A stretch of DNA of 35,250 nucleotides, taken from contig DUOJ01000019.1 in the NCBI GenBank assembly GCA_012838895.1, forward strand, positions 1 to 35,250. Direction: 5' to 3'. Below the pieces are notes generated by a model. It was not told where the DNA came from, made no database searches, and saw only the letters and a list, made by a program, of their open reading frames with translations. This stretch comes from Spirochaetales bacterium. GTDB lineage: Bacteria; Spirochaetota; Spirochaetia; Sphaerochaetales; Sphaerochaetaceae. The position numbers were made by a program, and so were the translations under genes. Shown one piece after another: positions 8,308 through 15,966 of this stretch (the first letter of the stretch is position 1; every line of letters starts with the position of its first letter).

Positions 8308-9684
8308 TCACTCGGCTTTTGCGAGCATTTTCTGGCTAACACCATTGGCTTTCTCAAAGAGTTCTTCCTCCTCAATGCCAATGAGTTGCCCTTTATCAAC
8401 AACAACTTGTCCATTCACGATGGTGTAGTCGGTATTGTGATCGTCTCCACAGAAGATAAGGGCCGCTACTGGATCAGAGAGGGCCCCGGCATAGGGGAGA
8501 CGCTGTACATCAAAGATTGCCATATCGGCAGCCCACCCCTCTTCCAACTTGCCAACTTTGCCAAAATTGAGCATCTTAGCCCCATTTTCAGTCGCCATTT
8601 TGAAAACCTGGCGGGTGGTGAGAGCCGCTGCTCCGTTTAATACCCGTTGGAGGAGGAGGGCGTTACGCACCTCACCCAACATGTCGGAAGAGTCGTTGGA
8701 GGCTGAGCCGTCAACGGCAATCCCCACATTGATTCCCAGTGCCAACATCTCAGGGACGCGGCAAATGCCACTTCCTAACCTCATATTCGAAGAGGGGCAG
8801 TGGGCCACTGAAGAACCCGCTTGGGCTAAAATTTTAAGTTCCTCATCGTTGAAGTGGATTCCATGGGCATAGAAGACATCGGGACCAATCAATTCACACT
8901 CTTCCATTAAAGCTAGGGGGCGCACCCCAAACATCTCAAGACAAAAGTCATTCTCATCAAATGTTTCAGCAAGGTGGGTATGGAGTTGTACCCCATACTT
9001 CCGTGCTAGACGGGCACTATCCCTCATAATCTCTTTAGTCACTGTAAAGGGGGAACAAGGAGCTAAGACTACTTTGTGCATCGCCAGTGGCGAGGGGTCG
9101 TGAAATTGTTGGATGACCCGTTCACTGTCAGCTAAAATTTTATCATCGGTTTGGACCACCGAATCGGGGGGGAGCCCCCCATCCTTTTCACTTAAACTCA
9201 TAGAGCCACGTGTTGGACTGAACCTGATTCCCAACCTGTCGGCAGCCTCAAACTGGGTCGCCATTAAATCCCCATCAAACCCTTGGGGATAGAGGTAGTG
9301 GTGGTCGGTAGTTAAAGTACACCCCGTCTTCAGTAACTCTCCCATCGCCAAGAGAGAGGAGTAGTAGACCCCCTCATTGTCAATATTTTTCCACACATTG
9401 TAGAGGAATCTGAGCCAATCGAAGAGTTCGGCATTTTGAACCGCCGGGTGGTTTCTTGTCATCGTCTGGAAGAAGTGGTGGTGGGTGTTGACCAACCCAG
9501 GGATAACGACATGCTTTGAGCAGTCGATTACACGGGTGGCACTTTTATAATCCATCTTCCCCTCTAGGTCGATCTTTTTCACCACTCCATCAGTGATGAG
9601 CATATCGGCTCCCTTAATGGTCTCTTTAGCCGTATCGGTCATTAAGCAGTAGATGTTTTTGAGAATTACTGAATGGTCATACAT
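8308..9684 (-). CDS. 8-oxoguanine deaminase-like amidohydrolase
   Basis: A 458-residue amidohydrolase of the AtzB / 8-oxoguanine deaminase / SsnA superfamily. Seen: metal motif PGLVNTHHHFFQTMTRNHP (residue ~63 on), HLAETFDEN, YAHGIHFNDEE and VDGSASNDSSD, all at the expected order for the zinc site and catalytic acid. The run HFFQTMTRNHPAVQNAELFDW is typical of enzymes annotated as 8-oxoguanine deaminase. Family knowledge: that reaction gives urate plus ammonia, which would feed the urate branch of this cluster. Alternatives are guanine deaminase or a hydroxy-triazine/pterin deaminase. Start at 9684 has a TAGGAG upstream. Co-transcribed with ygfM and xdhD; the stop lies 12 bp before ygfM. It is clearly distinct from ssnA further upstream, so the cluster carries two amidohydrolases of this superfamily. 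Confidence 0.82.
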   Translation of the reverse strand: MYDHSVILKNIYCLMTDTAKETIKGADMLITDGVVKKIDLEGKMDYKSATRVIDCSKHVVIPGLVNTHHHFFQTMTRNHPAVQNAELFDWLRFLYNVWKNIDNEGVYYSSLLAMGELLKTGCTLTTDHHYLYPQGFDGDLMATQFEAADRLGIRFSPTRGSMSLSEKDGGLPPDSVVQTDDKILADSERVIQQFHDPSPLAMHKVVLAPCSPFTVTKEIMRDSARLARKYGVQLHTHLAETFDENDFCLEMFGVRPLALMEECELIGPDVFYAHGIHFNDEELKILAQAGSSVAHCPSSNMRLGSGICRVPEMLALGINVGIAVDGSASNDSSDMLGEVRNALLLQRVLNGAAALTTRQVFKMATENGAKMLNFGKVGKLEEGWAADMAIFDVQRLPYAGALSDPVAALIFCGDDHNTDYTIVNGQVVVDKGQLIGIEEEELFEKANGVSQKMLAKAE

Positions 9685-9688
9685 GTTT

Positions 9689-9772
9689 TCATCTCCTAAT
9701 TATAAATCTCCCAAGGTACTGGATAAGACTTTTGTTTTGCTTGTCGCTACTGACAAAAGGTCTCTTCGCCAC
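9689..9772 (-). CDS. Candidate 27-residue basic small protein / leader peptide
   Basis: Too short for the ORF track. A GTG at 9772 has a complete AAGGAGG six bases upstream, and the frame stays open for 27 codons (beginning MAKRPFVSS, ending RFIIRR) with seven Lys/Arg. Its TGA at 9691-9689 overlaps the ribosome-binding region of the amidohydrolase gene and ends 4 bases before that ATG, an arrangement suited to translational coupling. There is an in-frame stop shortly upstream, so it is not the end of a longer gene. No family recognised. A strong ribosome-binding site can occur by chance, so this is a candidate only. Confidence 0.4.
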   Translation of the reverse strand: MAKRPFVSSDKQNKSLIQYLGRFIIRR

Positions 9773-9887
9773 AACTGGCCTCCTTGTTGAATCGCAAAAC
9801 TATCGCTCAGTCAAAAAAAAAGACCCGCGAAGCCTCTCTTAGAAACCACCCATCCATGATGGGAGAGGAGCTCATGGCGGGGAAGGA

Positions 9888-9911
9888 GCTTGGCACATCG
9901 CTGTGCCAAGC
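9888..9911. repeat. Perfect hairpin in the ygeY-amidohydrolase gap
   Basis: Stem GCTTGGCACA / TGTGCCAAGC around a 4-base loop, 30 bp after the ygeY stop. No T-run follows on the minus strand, so it looks more like an RNA-processing or mRNA-stability element than a terminator. The 9773-9943 stretch also has a smaller CCCATC/GATGGG hairpin and a run of nine T's (minus strand) near 9820; no convincing promoter was found. Confidence 0.5.
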
Positions 9912-9943
9912 CCTTAGCAAATAAATCATACATCAGAAATGGC

Positions 9944-11170
9944 CTATTTTCCACCTTTTTTTTCTAGACTAAGGGGGAGCATCGCGTAAAACGCAGCACA
10001 GATTTCTAAGTCATCAACTCTAGTAATCTCGTTGGGGGCGTGGGCCTGAACCTCATCGCCAGGGCCAAATCCAATTGCGGGGATTTTATGGCGCCCGGTG
10101 GTTGCCACTAAGTTGGTACTGAAAGTCCACTTATCGACGACTGGTTTTTTACCAAAGAGGGTCTCGTAGGCATCAACCCCGGCTTGGACAAAGAAGTGGT
10201 CTTCTTCGGTTTTCCAGGTGGGGAAATAGAGCTCTTGGCTATAATCTTTCTTGGTCCACCCCACCTTCTCATACATCGGCATCTCAACCACGATATCTTC
10301 GGGATTATCACCAGTCGCTTTTGAGACAACGTCTCGCACTTGGGCTATTGCAAAATCGGCATCCTCGCCCCAGGTTAAGCGTCGGTCGAGGTAGAGCATA
10401 GCGTAGTCGGGGACGGCACACTGCGAAGGGCCCCTCACATCCATTTGAGAGACGGTGACGGTCCCTTTCCCTAAGAAGTTGTCATCATCGGGGGGGAGCT
10501 CCTCATTGAGTTGCTCAATCGCTAAGGCAGCTCTAGCCGCTTTATAGGCAGCACTAACGCCCCTCTCAGGAGCACTACCATGACACGAAATTCCCTTTAA
10601 GATGGTCCTAATCTCCATCCTCCCCCTCTGCCCACGGTAGAGTTGGCAACTGGTTGGTTCGGTTGAGACCACTAAATCGGGTTTGAAGTTCTCCTCTTCA
10701 ATGAGGTACTTCCAACACATTCCATCACAATCCTCCTCCATAACGGTGAAGGTGAAATAGACGGTGTACTCGCCACCATATCCCAACTCTTTCAAGATCC
10801 GCCCAGCGGTAATCATCGAGGCGGCACCCCCCTTCTGGTCGCTGGTTCCTCTTCCATAGACTAGGCCATCTTTAATCTCTCCACTAAAGGGGTCAAACTT
10901 CCAGTTGTCACGGTTTCCCACCTCAACGGTGTCTACGTGGGCATCGATTGCCAATTTCTTGGGGCCGTTACCAACCTTACCAATGACACTCCCTAGCCCA
11001 TCGATTCGAATATCTTCGAAGCCGGCCTCCTCAAGTAGCGTTACAATTAAGCGGCATACATCCTCTTCTTGGCTACTGTAAGACTTAACCTTCACCAACT
11101 TGGAGAGGTTCTCGGCAGTGTAATCACGATACTTGGCGGCCAACTCTAAAATCTTCTTGTCCATTCCCAT
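9944..11170 (-). CDS. ygeY: YgeY-type M20 family metallohydrolase
   Basis: Zinc-dependent amidohydrolase/peptidase of the M20 (ArgE/DapE/carboxypeptidase) family, YgeY branch, 408 residues against about 403 for E. coli YgeY. Seen: AIDAHVDTVEVGN (metal His and Asp, residues ~75-85), GRGTSDQKGG (bridging Asp), FTVMEEDCDGM (general-base Glu pair) and the dimerisation-domain motif CHGSAPERG, with a C-terminal HAPNE metal His. Family knowledge: YgeY travels with YgeX, YgeW, YgfK and SsnA in anaerobic purine/urate-degrading clusters and probably cleaves an acyl- or carbamoyl-amino acid intermediate; the exact substrate is not settled. Start at 11170 has AAGGAG six bases upstream. Follows ssnA by 27 bp in the same operon. 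Confidence 0.92.
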   Translation of the reverse strand: MGMDKKILELAAKYRDYTAENLSKLVKVKSYSSQEEDVCRLIVTLLEEAGFEDIRIDGLGSVIGKVGNGPKKLAIDAHVDTVEVGNRDNWKFDPFSGEIKDGLVYGRGTSDQKGGAASMITAGRILKELGYGGEYTVYFTFTVMEEDCDGMCWKYLIEEENFKPDLVVSTEPTSCQLYRGQRGRMEIRTILKGISCHGSAPERGVSAAYKAARAALAIEQLNEELPPDDDNFLGKGTVTVSQMDVRGPSQCAVPDYAMLYLDRRLTWGEDADFAIAQVRDVVSKATGDNPEDIVVEMPMYEKVGWTKKDYSQELYFPTWKTEEDHFFVQAGVDAYETLFGKKPVVDKWTFSTNLVATTGRHKIPAIGFGPGDEVQAHAPNEITRVDDLEICAAFYAMLPLSLEKKGGK

Positions 11171-11197
11171 TTCTTACTCCTTCTCAATCGTTATCCC

Positions 11198-12538
11198 CTA
11201 ATGGGGTTTTATTGTATCAACTTGATGCCACACTCGGTGGGCAACTTCACGCGCCTTGGCGTAGATCTCTTCAACATCAAAATCGAACTGGCGCTCCTTC
11301 ATCACAAACTTCCCCTCCACCATCACCGACTCGACGCAGTTACTGCTGGTTCCCCACACAAGGTGGTTGGCTGCATTACCATCGACCCACGGGGTGGGAC
11401 TCTGGTAGTCTAAGAGGGTAATATCGGCTTTATAGCCCGCTTCAAGGCGCCCAAATTTATCTTTAAAATAGGTCTCCAACACCTCGTTGCCACGGGAGAG
11501 CATCGCCACAAAGTCGCCTGGCCACCAAGGGCCTCCCACATCTTTATGCTTAAAGAAGGCAATCTTCAACTCTTCAAACATATTGCCCCCGCACCCATCG
11601 GTTCCTAAAATGGAGCGCTCCACCTCTCTAAGGTTGGTGCAGTAGCCAACATGGTTGTTCATATTGCTTCTTGGGTTGTGGGCTAAGAAGCCACGACGGG
11701 CATTGAGGAGTTCAACCTCTTTCTCACTCAAATAGAGACCATGCACTAAGAGGCTCTTATCAGAGAGGAGGCCAAACGAATCGAGCCTCTCCATAATATC
11801 GAGGTGGTAGTGGTGGTGGCTGTGGACACTGTCGTACTTATCTTCAGCGACGTGGAGGTGAATGCCCCTCTGTGTCGTATCACACGCCTCTTTGAGAAGT
11901 TCCAACCCCCTATTGGGAATAGTGAAAGGGGCGTGTCCCCCAATCATCGCTTCAACTAGCGGTTTTTTTCCACTTTGCCACTCTTTGTCGACACTCTTGG
12001 CAAACTCGATGTTCTCTTTGACCCCTGCTTTGACCTCCTCCATACCGCCATTACGGTCGGTAACCTCGTAGCAGGTCATCCCCCTTAATCCAACCTCCCG
12101 CATTCCACGGGCGATGGTCTCAAGGGATCCTCCAATAAAGGAGGGGCTGGCATGGTGGTCGATGCAACTCGTCGTTCCCGCCTTAATTGCATCAATTGAG
12201 CAGATTAGAGAGCTGTAGTAGAGAGCCTCTTCGTCGAGCCCCCTGTCTAGGCGCCACCACCACTCTTTTAAGACTTGGATAAAGTCATTTTGTTCTCCAG
12301 CACTAATCAGCATCCCCCTTGAGAGACCCGAATAGTAGTGGTGGTGACCACACACAAGACCCGGAATAAGGGTCTTACCCGTGGCATCAATAACCTTAGC
12401 ACCCCTATAGGAGGGGGCTAAATTCTCCCCTACAGCAACTATCATGTCACCTTGGATTACAACATCACGCCCCTCTTCAACCGAAAAGGGAGGTTTTGTT
12501 TGGACAACCCTAGCATTGGTAAAAATTGTAAATTCCAT
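11198..12538 (-). CDS. ssnA: SsnA-type aminohydrolase
   Basis: Metal-dependent amidohydrolase of the SsnA branch (chlorohydrolase/aminohydrolase superfamily), 446 residues against about 442 in E. coli. Seen: PGLVCGHHHYYSGLSRGM metal motif near residue 60, HLHVAEDKYDS, LVHGLYLSEKE, and LGTDGCGGNMFEE holding the catalytic Asp. Family knowledge: SsnA is linked with YgfK and selenium-dependent molybdenum hydroxylases and is needed in anaerobic purine breakdown clusters; its own substrate is still argued over. The ATG at 12538 is chosen; its AAGGGGG ribosome-binding site overlaps the ygfK stop codon (TAAGGGGG), which indicates coupling. The upstream TTG listed in the ORF track would overlap ygfK. 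Second gene of the ygfK-ssnA-ygeY operon. Confidence 0.92.
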   Translation of the reverse strand: MEFTIFTNARVVQTKPPFSVEEGRDVVIQGDMIVAVGENLAPSYRGAKVIDATGKTLIPGLVCGHHHYYSGLSRGMLISAGEQNDFIQVLKEWWWRLDRGLDEEALYYSSLICSIDAIKAGTTSCIDHHASPSFIGGSLETIARGMREVGLRGMTCYEVTDRNGGMEEVKAGVKENIEFAKSVDKEWQSGKKPLVEAMIGGHAPFTIPNRGLELLKEACDTTQRGIHLHVAEDKYDSVHSHHHYHLDIMERLDSFGLLSDKSLLVHGLYLSEKEVELLNARRGFLAHNPRSNMNNHVGYCTNLREVERSILGTDGCGGNMFEELKIAFFKHKDVGGPWWPGDFVAMLSRGNEVLETYFKDKFGRLEAGYKADITLLDYQSPTPWVDGNAANHLVWGTSSNCVESVMVEGKFVMKERQFDFDVEEIYAKAREVAHRVWHQVDTIKPH

Positions 12539-12548
12539 CACTACCCCC

Positions 12549-15500
12549 TTATGCTTCAACAGCCCCCAATAGATAGGCGTGGTTTAAAATAATCTCCTCA
12601 ATTATAGAGGTCACCTCTTCTGGAAGTTCGCTGTCGAGCTTTCCGTCACTCTCGATGGGAGCCTTTGTAATCTCCCCCTCGTAGCGCACCAACACCTCCC
12701 CCTCTTTGAGGAAGAAGCCACTATTTTCAGAACTTTCAAAATCGTCGAGGCGGCTGAAGAGGGTAAATTTATCTTTGTAGGGTGAACCGCTCCAAGGACA
12801 GAAGGTGGTACAGTTACCACACTCGTTACAAAAAGCATCTAAGTGGACAATTTGGAAGGGGTTCTCAAAGAGGTCCCAGCGGTAGCGCATGTCGATGGCG
12901 ACATTGGCCCGGTTGGGACAAACTTCGACACATTTATCACACACATAGGAGCACTCGAGACAGCGAGCCGCCTCAATCTTAGTAAAGGTGTCGACACTCT
13001 CCCCCGCTTGAGCTCCCTTTACAAAGTACCCCTTCTTATCGCGAATTGTCTTAAAGAAGGCGTTCTCTTCCACCTCTATCTCGTAGGAGTCGATCTCTTC
13101 GTCGAAGTGGTCGTGTTCGTCTTCTTCAGGTGGACCTAAAATTGAGTCGATAGCCGCTTCAACTGCACTACGCGCCGCTGCAATACAGCGCACAACAGTG
13201 GAGGGGCCACTTTGGGCATCCCCTATCACATAGACCCCTGGCTGCCGACTCTCAAAGGTTTCGCTGTTCACAATAGGCCACCCCTTCTCATCAACAGGGA
13301 GGCCAAACCAAGTTAAACTTTGGGAGTCGACCTTCTCGCCAATGGCAGTAATAAGTGAATCAACTTGAAGGGTAATTGTCTCATCTGTAGCGACTGGGGA
13401 ACGCCGATTAGAGGCATCCTTTTCACCTAAAGCCATTTTACGACAAACAAGGGTCCCATCTTCATTAAAAGACTCTGGGTTGGTAAGGAAGTAGAACTTA
13501 ACCCCATCTTGGAGGGCATTGTGGTACTCTTCACGATCGGCAGGCATCTCATTTTCAGTGCGCCGATAGAGGACAGAGACCTCTTCAACTCCCTCGACTC
13601 TAATGGCAGCGCGTGCCCCATCCATAGCTGTATTGCCACCACCCACAACAACCACCCGTTTGCCTAGGTTGAGACGCTCTTTGTGGCGATTGAATTGGGC
13701 TAAGAATGGGAGTGAGGGGTAGATGCGACTACGATCCCCCGTTAAGGGGATAATATTGTCAACTTCAGCCCCAATAGCGTAGAAGATGTGGTCAAAGCCT
13801 TTCTGCTTTAAAGCCTCAATTGTCACCTCTTCACTGGGGGTAGAGAACTTAAACTCAACACCGTGCTTAGCGATAAAATCGATATCACCCTGGAGGGCAC
13901 TAGCAGGGAAACGGAACGAGGGGATAACGTAGCGAGTCACCCCACCAGCATCCTTCTCTCGCTCAAAGAGAGTCACAACGAAGCCGGAGCGGGCTAAGAA
14001 GTAGGCTGCCGAGAGGCCGGCCGGACCAGCTCCTACAACAGCGGCTTTAAATGAAGATTGCTCAGGCCTCTCCCACCGCTTAACATACTCAGCAAAACCC
14101 TCTTCAACAGCAATTTTTTTCATCTCCCTAATTTGGACCGTCCCCTCATAATCGAGGCGGGTACAGTGGTATTGGCACTGATGGTCACAAATATAACCGG
14201 TAAGGTTGGGCAGAGCGTTGGTCTCGTAGATTACCTCAAGGGCATCAGCGTAGCGCCCCTGACCCACCAGGTAGATGTAGTCGGGGATATTTTGATGGAT
14301 GGGACACGCTTCGATACAGGGGGCGACGTAACAGTCGGTGAGGGGGAGTCTCCCCTCCACTTCAACCTTCTCATGACCCCTGTAATCTTTGTGAAGATCT
14401 TCCCTAGTGAGGCTACTTTCAGCGAGAGCCTCAATCTTATTAAGATCAATTGTTTTAACACCCCAACTCTCACTCCTCTCTTCTAAGAGTTCTACCATCT
14501 GTTTTAGGCGCACATACCCCCCCGGTTTAAGGAGGTCGGTCGCCAAAGTGATAGGACGAATTCCACACTCGAAGAGGTCTACAATCGTAGATGCAGTCGC
14601 CCCACCACTATAGGAGATGGGGAGTGTTCCTTTAAACTCTTTAGTGAGGAGGGCCCCCACTGCAACACTTAAGGGGAGGAGAGCGCGCCCCGACATATAC
14701 ATCTCATCACCGGGGAGAAAGCCTTGGTCGTTAACCGAACCGAGGGTGTTGGTGAGTTTAACCCCAAAGCCGAGCCCCTCTCGTTGACTGAGAGCCACTA
14801 GGCGCTCCAACATTGGAATAGCGTCCCCATATTGGAGGTCAACCTCAAAGGCTTGTGGCTTAAGGGTGATATAGTTGTACCCTAACTCATCGAGGGTAGA
14901 GCGCACTCTATCAAAGCCGAGGAGGGTTGGGTTCAATTTAACAAAGGTATTGAGTTTTTTCTTACTCAACATATAGGAGCAGATTGCCTCAATCTCTTTA
15001 GGGGGACAACCGTGCATCGTACTGAGGGTCACTGAAGAGCAGATCTTGGGTGATATTTTCTTAGAGAGCCCCTTAAGGCGCCCCTCCATCCCCTCCCATT
15101 CGGTCCCATTAAAGAGGCTCCCTTCAGCTAAAATCGCTTCGAGGGAATCTAAGTGACCTTTAAAAGAGGTGTTTTTACTCGAGTCGATCATCGAATCGAT
15201 AAAGGTTTGCATCTTAGGTGTTAAAATCCCCTCAAGGTTGTAACCAACACTCATATTGAAGATAAAAGAGGGGGTGCCATCAAATTTGGGCTCTAAAAGG
15301 GCCTCTAATAGGTGGAGTAAAACCCACGCTTTGGCATACTCATCGTAAGCTTTGGGGAGGGTGTACTCACTCGACCACTCGACGTTGTACCCCTCATCGC
15401 GCACATCGATACACGGTTTATCAATCTCAAGTTCGTCGAGGATTTGAACCGTCTTAAGTTCAATAAAGCGTCCACCCACTAAATAACTAGCCACTATATT

Positions 15501-15701
15501 TTGGGCTAATTGGGTGTGAGGTCCGGCAGCTGGCCCCAACGGGGTGGCACATTTTTGACCAAAGACCTCAATGGCTGTCTTCCCATTATTTTTATAAAAT
15601 TGGTCTTTATGGAGACCAAAAATCTTACCACATTGGCGGTATTCACCAAAAATCCGAGAGAGTAATTCTTCAAAGGGGACACTTCGCATTATATCTGACA
15701 T
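12549..15701 (-). CDS. ygfK: YgfK: multidomain iron-sulfur flavoprotein (putative selenate reductase family)
   Basis: A 1050-residue cytoplasmic redox protein (E. coli YgfK is about 1032). Domains in order: a dihydroorotate-dehydrogenase-like region (about 40-430, with GPAAGPHTQLAQN and STMHGCPPKEIEAI); a glutamate-synthase-small-subunit-type Fe-S region near 456 (CYVAPCIEACPIHQNIPDYI, then CDHQCQYHCTR); an FAD Rossmann fold at ~552 (VVGAGPAGLSAAYFL); an NAD(P) fold at ~680 (VVVVGGGNTAMDGARAA); and two ferredoxin-like clusters at ~913 (CLECSYVCDKCVEVCP) and ~957 (CNECGNCTTFCP). Often called selenate reductase, but the context is purine catabolism; a reduction of a purine or urate-derived ring, with NAD(P)H or an Mo hydroxylase as electron partner, is the inference. 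First gene of its operon, behind a good promoter with the shared TTGTTGCA pair upstream. Confidence 0.93.
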   Translation of the reverse strand: MSDIMRSVPFEELLSRIFGEYRQCGKIFGLHKDQFYKNNGKTAIEVFGQKCATPLGPAAGPHTQLAQNIVASYLVGGRFIELKTVQILDELEIDKPCIDVRDEGYNVEWSSEYTLPKAYDEYAKAWVLLHLLEALLEPKFDGTPSFIFNMSVGYNLEGILTPKMQTFIDSMIDSSKNTSFKGHLDSLEAILAEGSLFNGTEWEGMEGRLKGLSKKISPKICSSVTLSTMHGCPPKEIEAICSYMLSKKKLNTFVKLNPTLLGFDRVRSTLDELGYNYITLKPQAFEVDLQYGDAIPMLERLVALSQREGLGFGVKLTNTLGSVNDQGFLPGDEMYMSGRALLPLSVAVGALLTKEFKGTLPISYSGGATASTIVDLFECGIRPITLATDLLKPGGYVRLKQMVELLEERSESWGVKTIDLNKIEALAESSLTREDLHKDYRGHEKVEVEGRLPLTDCYVAPCIEACPIHQNIPDYIYLVGQGRYADALEVIYETNALPNLTGYICDHQCQYHCTRLDYEGTVQIREMKKIAVEEGFAEYVKRWERPEQSSFKAAVVGAGPAGLSAAYFLARSGFVVTLFEREKDAGGVTRYVIPSFRFPASALQGDIDFIAKHGVEFKFSTPSEEVTIEALKQKGFDHIFYAIGAEVDNIIPLTGDRSRIYPSLPFLAQFNRHKERLNLGKRVVVVGGGNTAMDGARAAIRVEGVEEVSVLYRRTENEMPADREEYHNALQDGVKFYFLTNPESFNEDGTLVCRKMALGEKDASNRRSPVATDETITLQVDSLITAIGEKVDSQSLTWFGLPVDEKGWPIVNSETFESRQPGVYVIGDAQSGPSTVVRCIAAARSAVEAAIDSILGPPEEDEHDHFDEEIDSYEIEVEENAFFKTIRDKKGYFVKGAQAGESVDTFTKIEAARCLECSYVCDKCVEVCPNRANVAIDMRYRWDLFENPFQIVHLDAFCNECGNCTTFCPWSGSPYKDKFTLFSRLDDFESSENSGFFLKEGEVLVRYEGEITKAPIESDGKLDSELPEEVTSIIEEIILNHAYLLGAVEA

Positions 15702-15753
15702 GGCGTTAACTTCTCCTTAAATAGGGGGCTCCAAAGGGGAACCCCTCCCCTCT

Positions 15754-15781
15754 ATTGTAAAACAGATTCTTCATAAGTCAA
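15754..15781 (-). promoter_or_regulatory. Predicted ygfK operon promoter
   Basis: Minus strand: TTGACT (-35, 15781-15776), 16-bp spacer, TACAAT (-10, 15759-15754); five of six matches at each box. It lies about 50 bp before the ygfK start. Confidence 0.65.
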
Positions 15782-15788
15782 TCGCTAT

Positions 15789-15806
15789 TGCAACAATGTG
15801 CAACAA
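15789..15806. promoter_or_regulatory. Tandem TGCAACAA repeat between ygfK and the PLP enzyme, candidate activator site
   Basis: Two exact TGCAACAA copies with a 10-bp period (2-bp spacer TG), 7 bp upstream of the ygfK -35 box. Same unit, same period and same distance to the -10 box as the pair upstream of ygeW, but in the opposite orientation relative to the served gene. It could also act on the divergent PLP gene, towards which it has the same orientation as towards ygeW. Confidence 0.6.
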
Positions 15807-15966
15807 CAAACTAGAATTTTATATAACCTAATTATCTTTGGTTTAGCTCAAATTAAATCTGCTTTTTTGTGTTATCTGGCGAATAATTATTTTACTTATT
15901 TACTTTTCAACAAGGTGCATGGTAATCTTGATTAAATTATTAAAGAGGTTGAAAAGGGAGTTGCCA

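Noticed and set aside
9685-9710. Perfect TATAAT on the minus strand just before the 8-oxoguanine deaminase-like gene
   Set aside because: It lies about 15 bases before the ATG and adjoins the ribosome-binding site; transcription from it would remove that site, and no -35 box is suitably placed.
12549-15701. Selenocysteine insertion in YgfK or XdhD
   Set aside because: Both frames run to their normal stops without an in-frame TGA; any selenium role would be through a cofactor, not selenocysteine.
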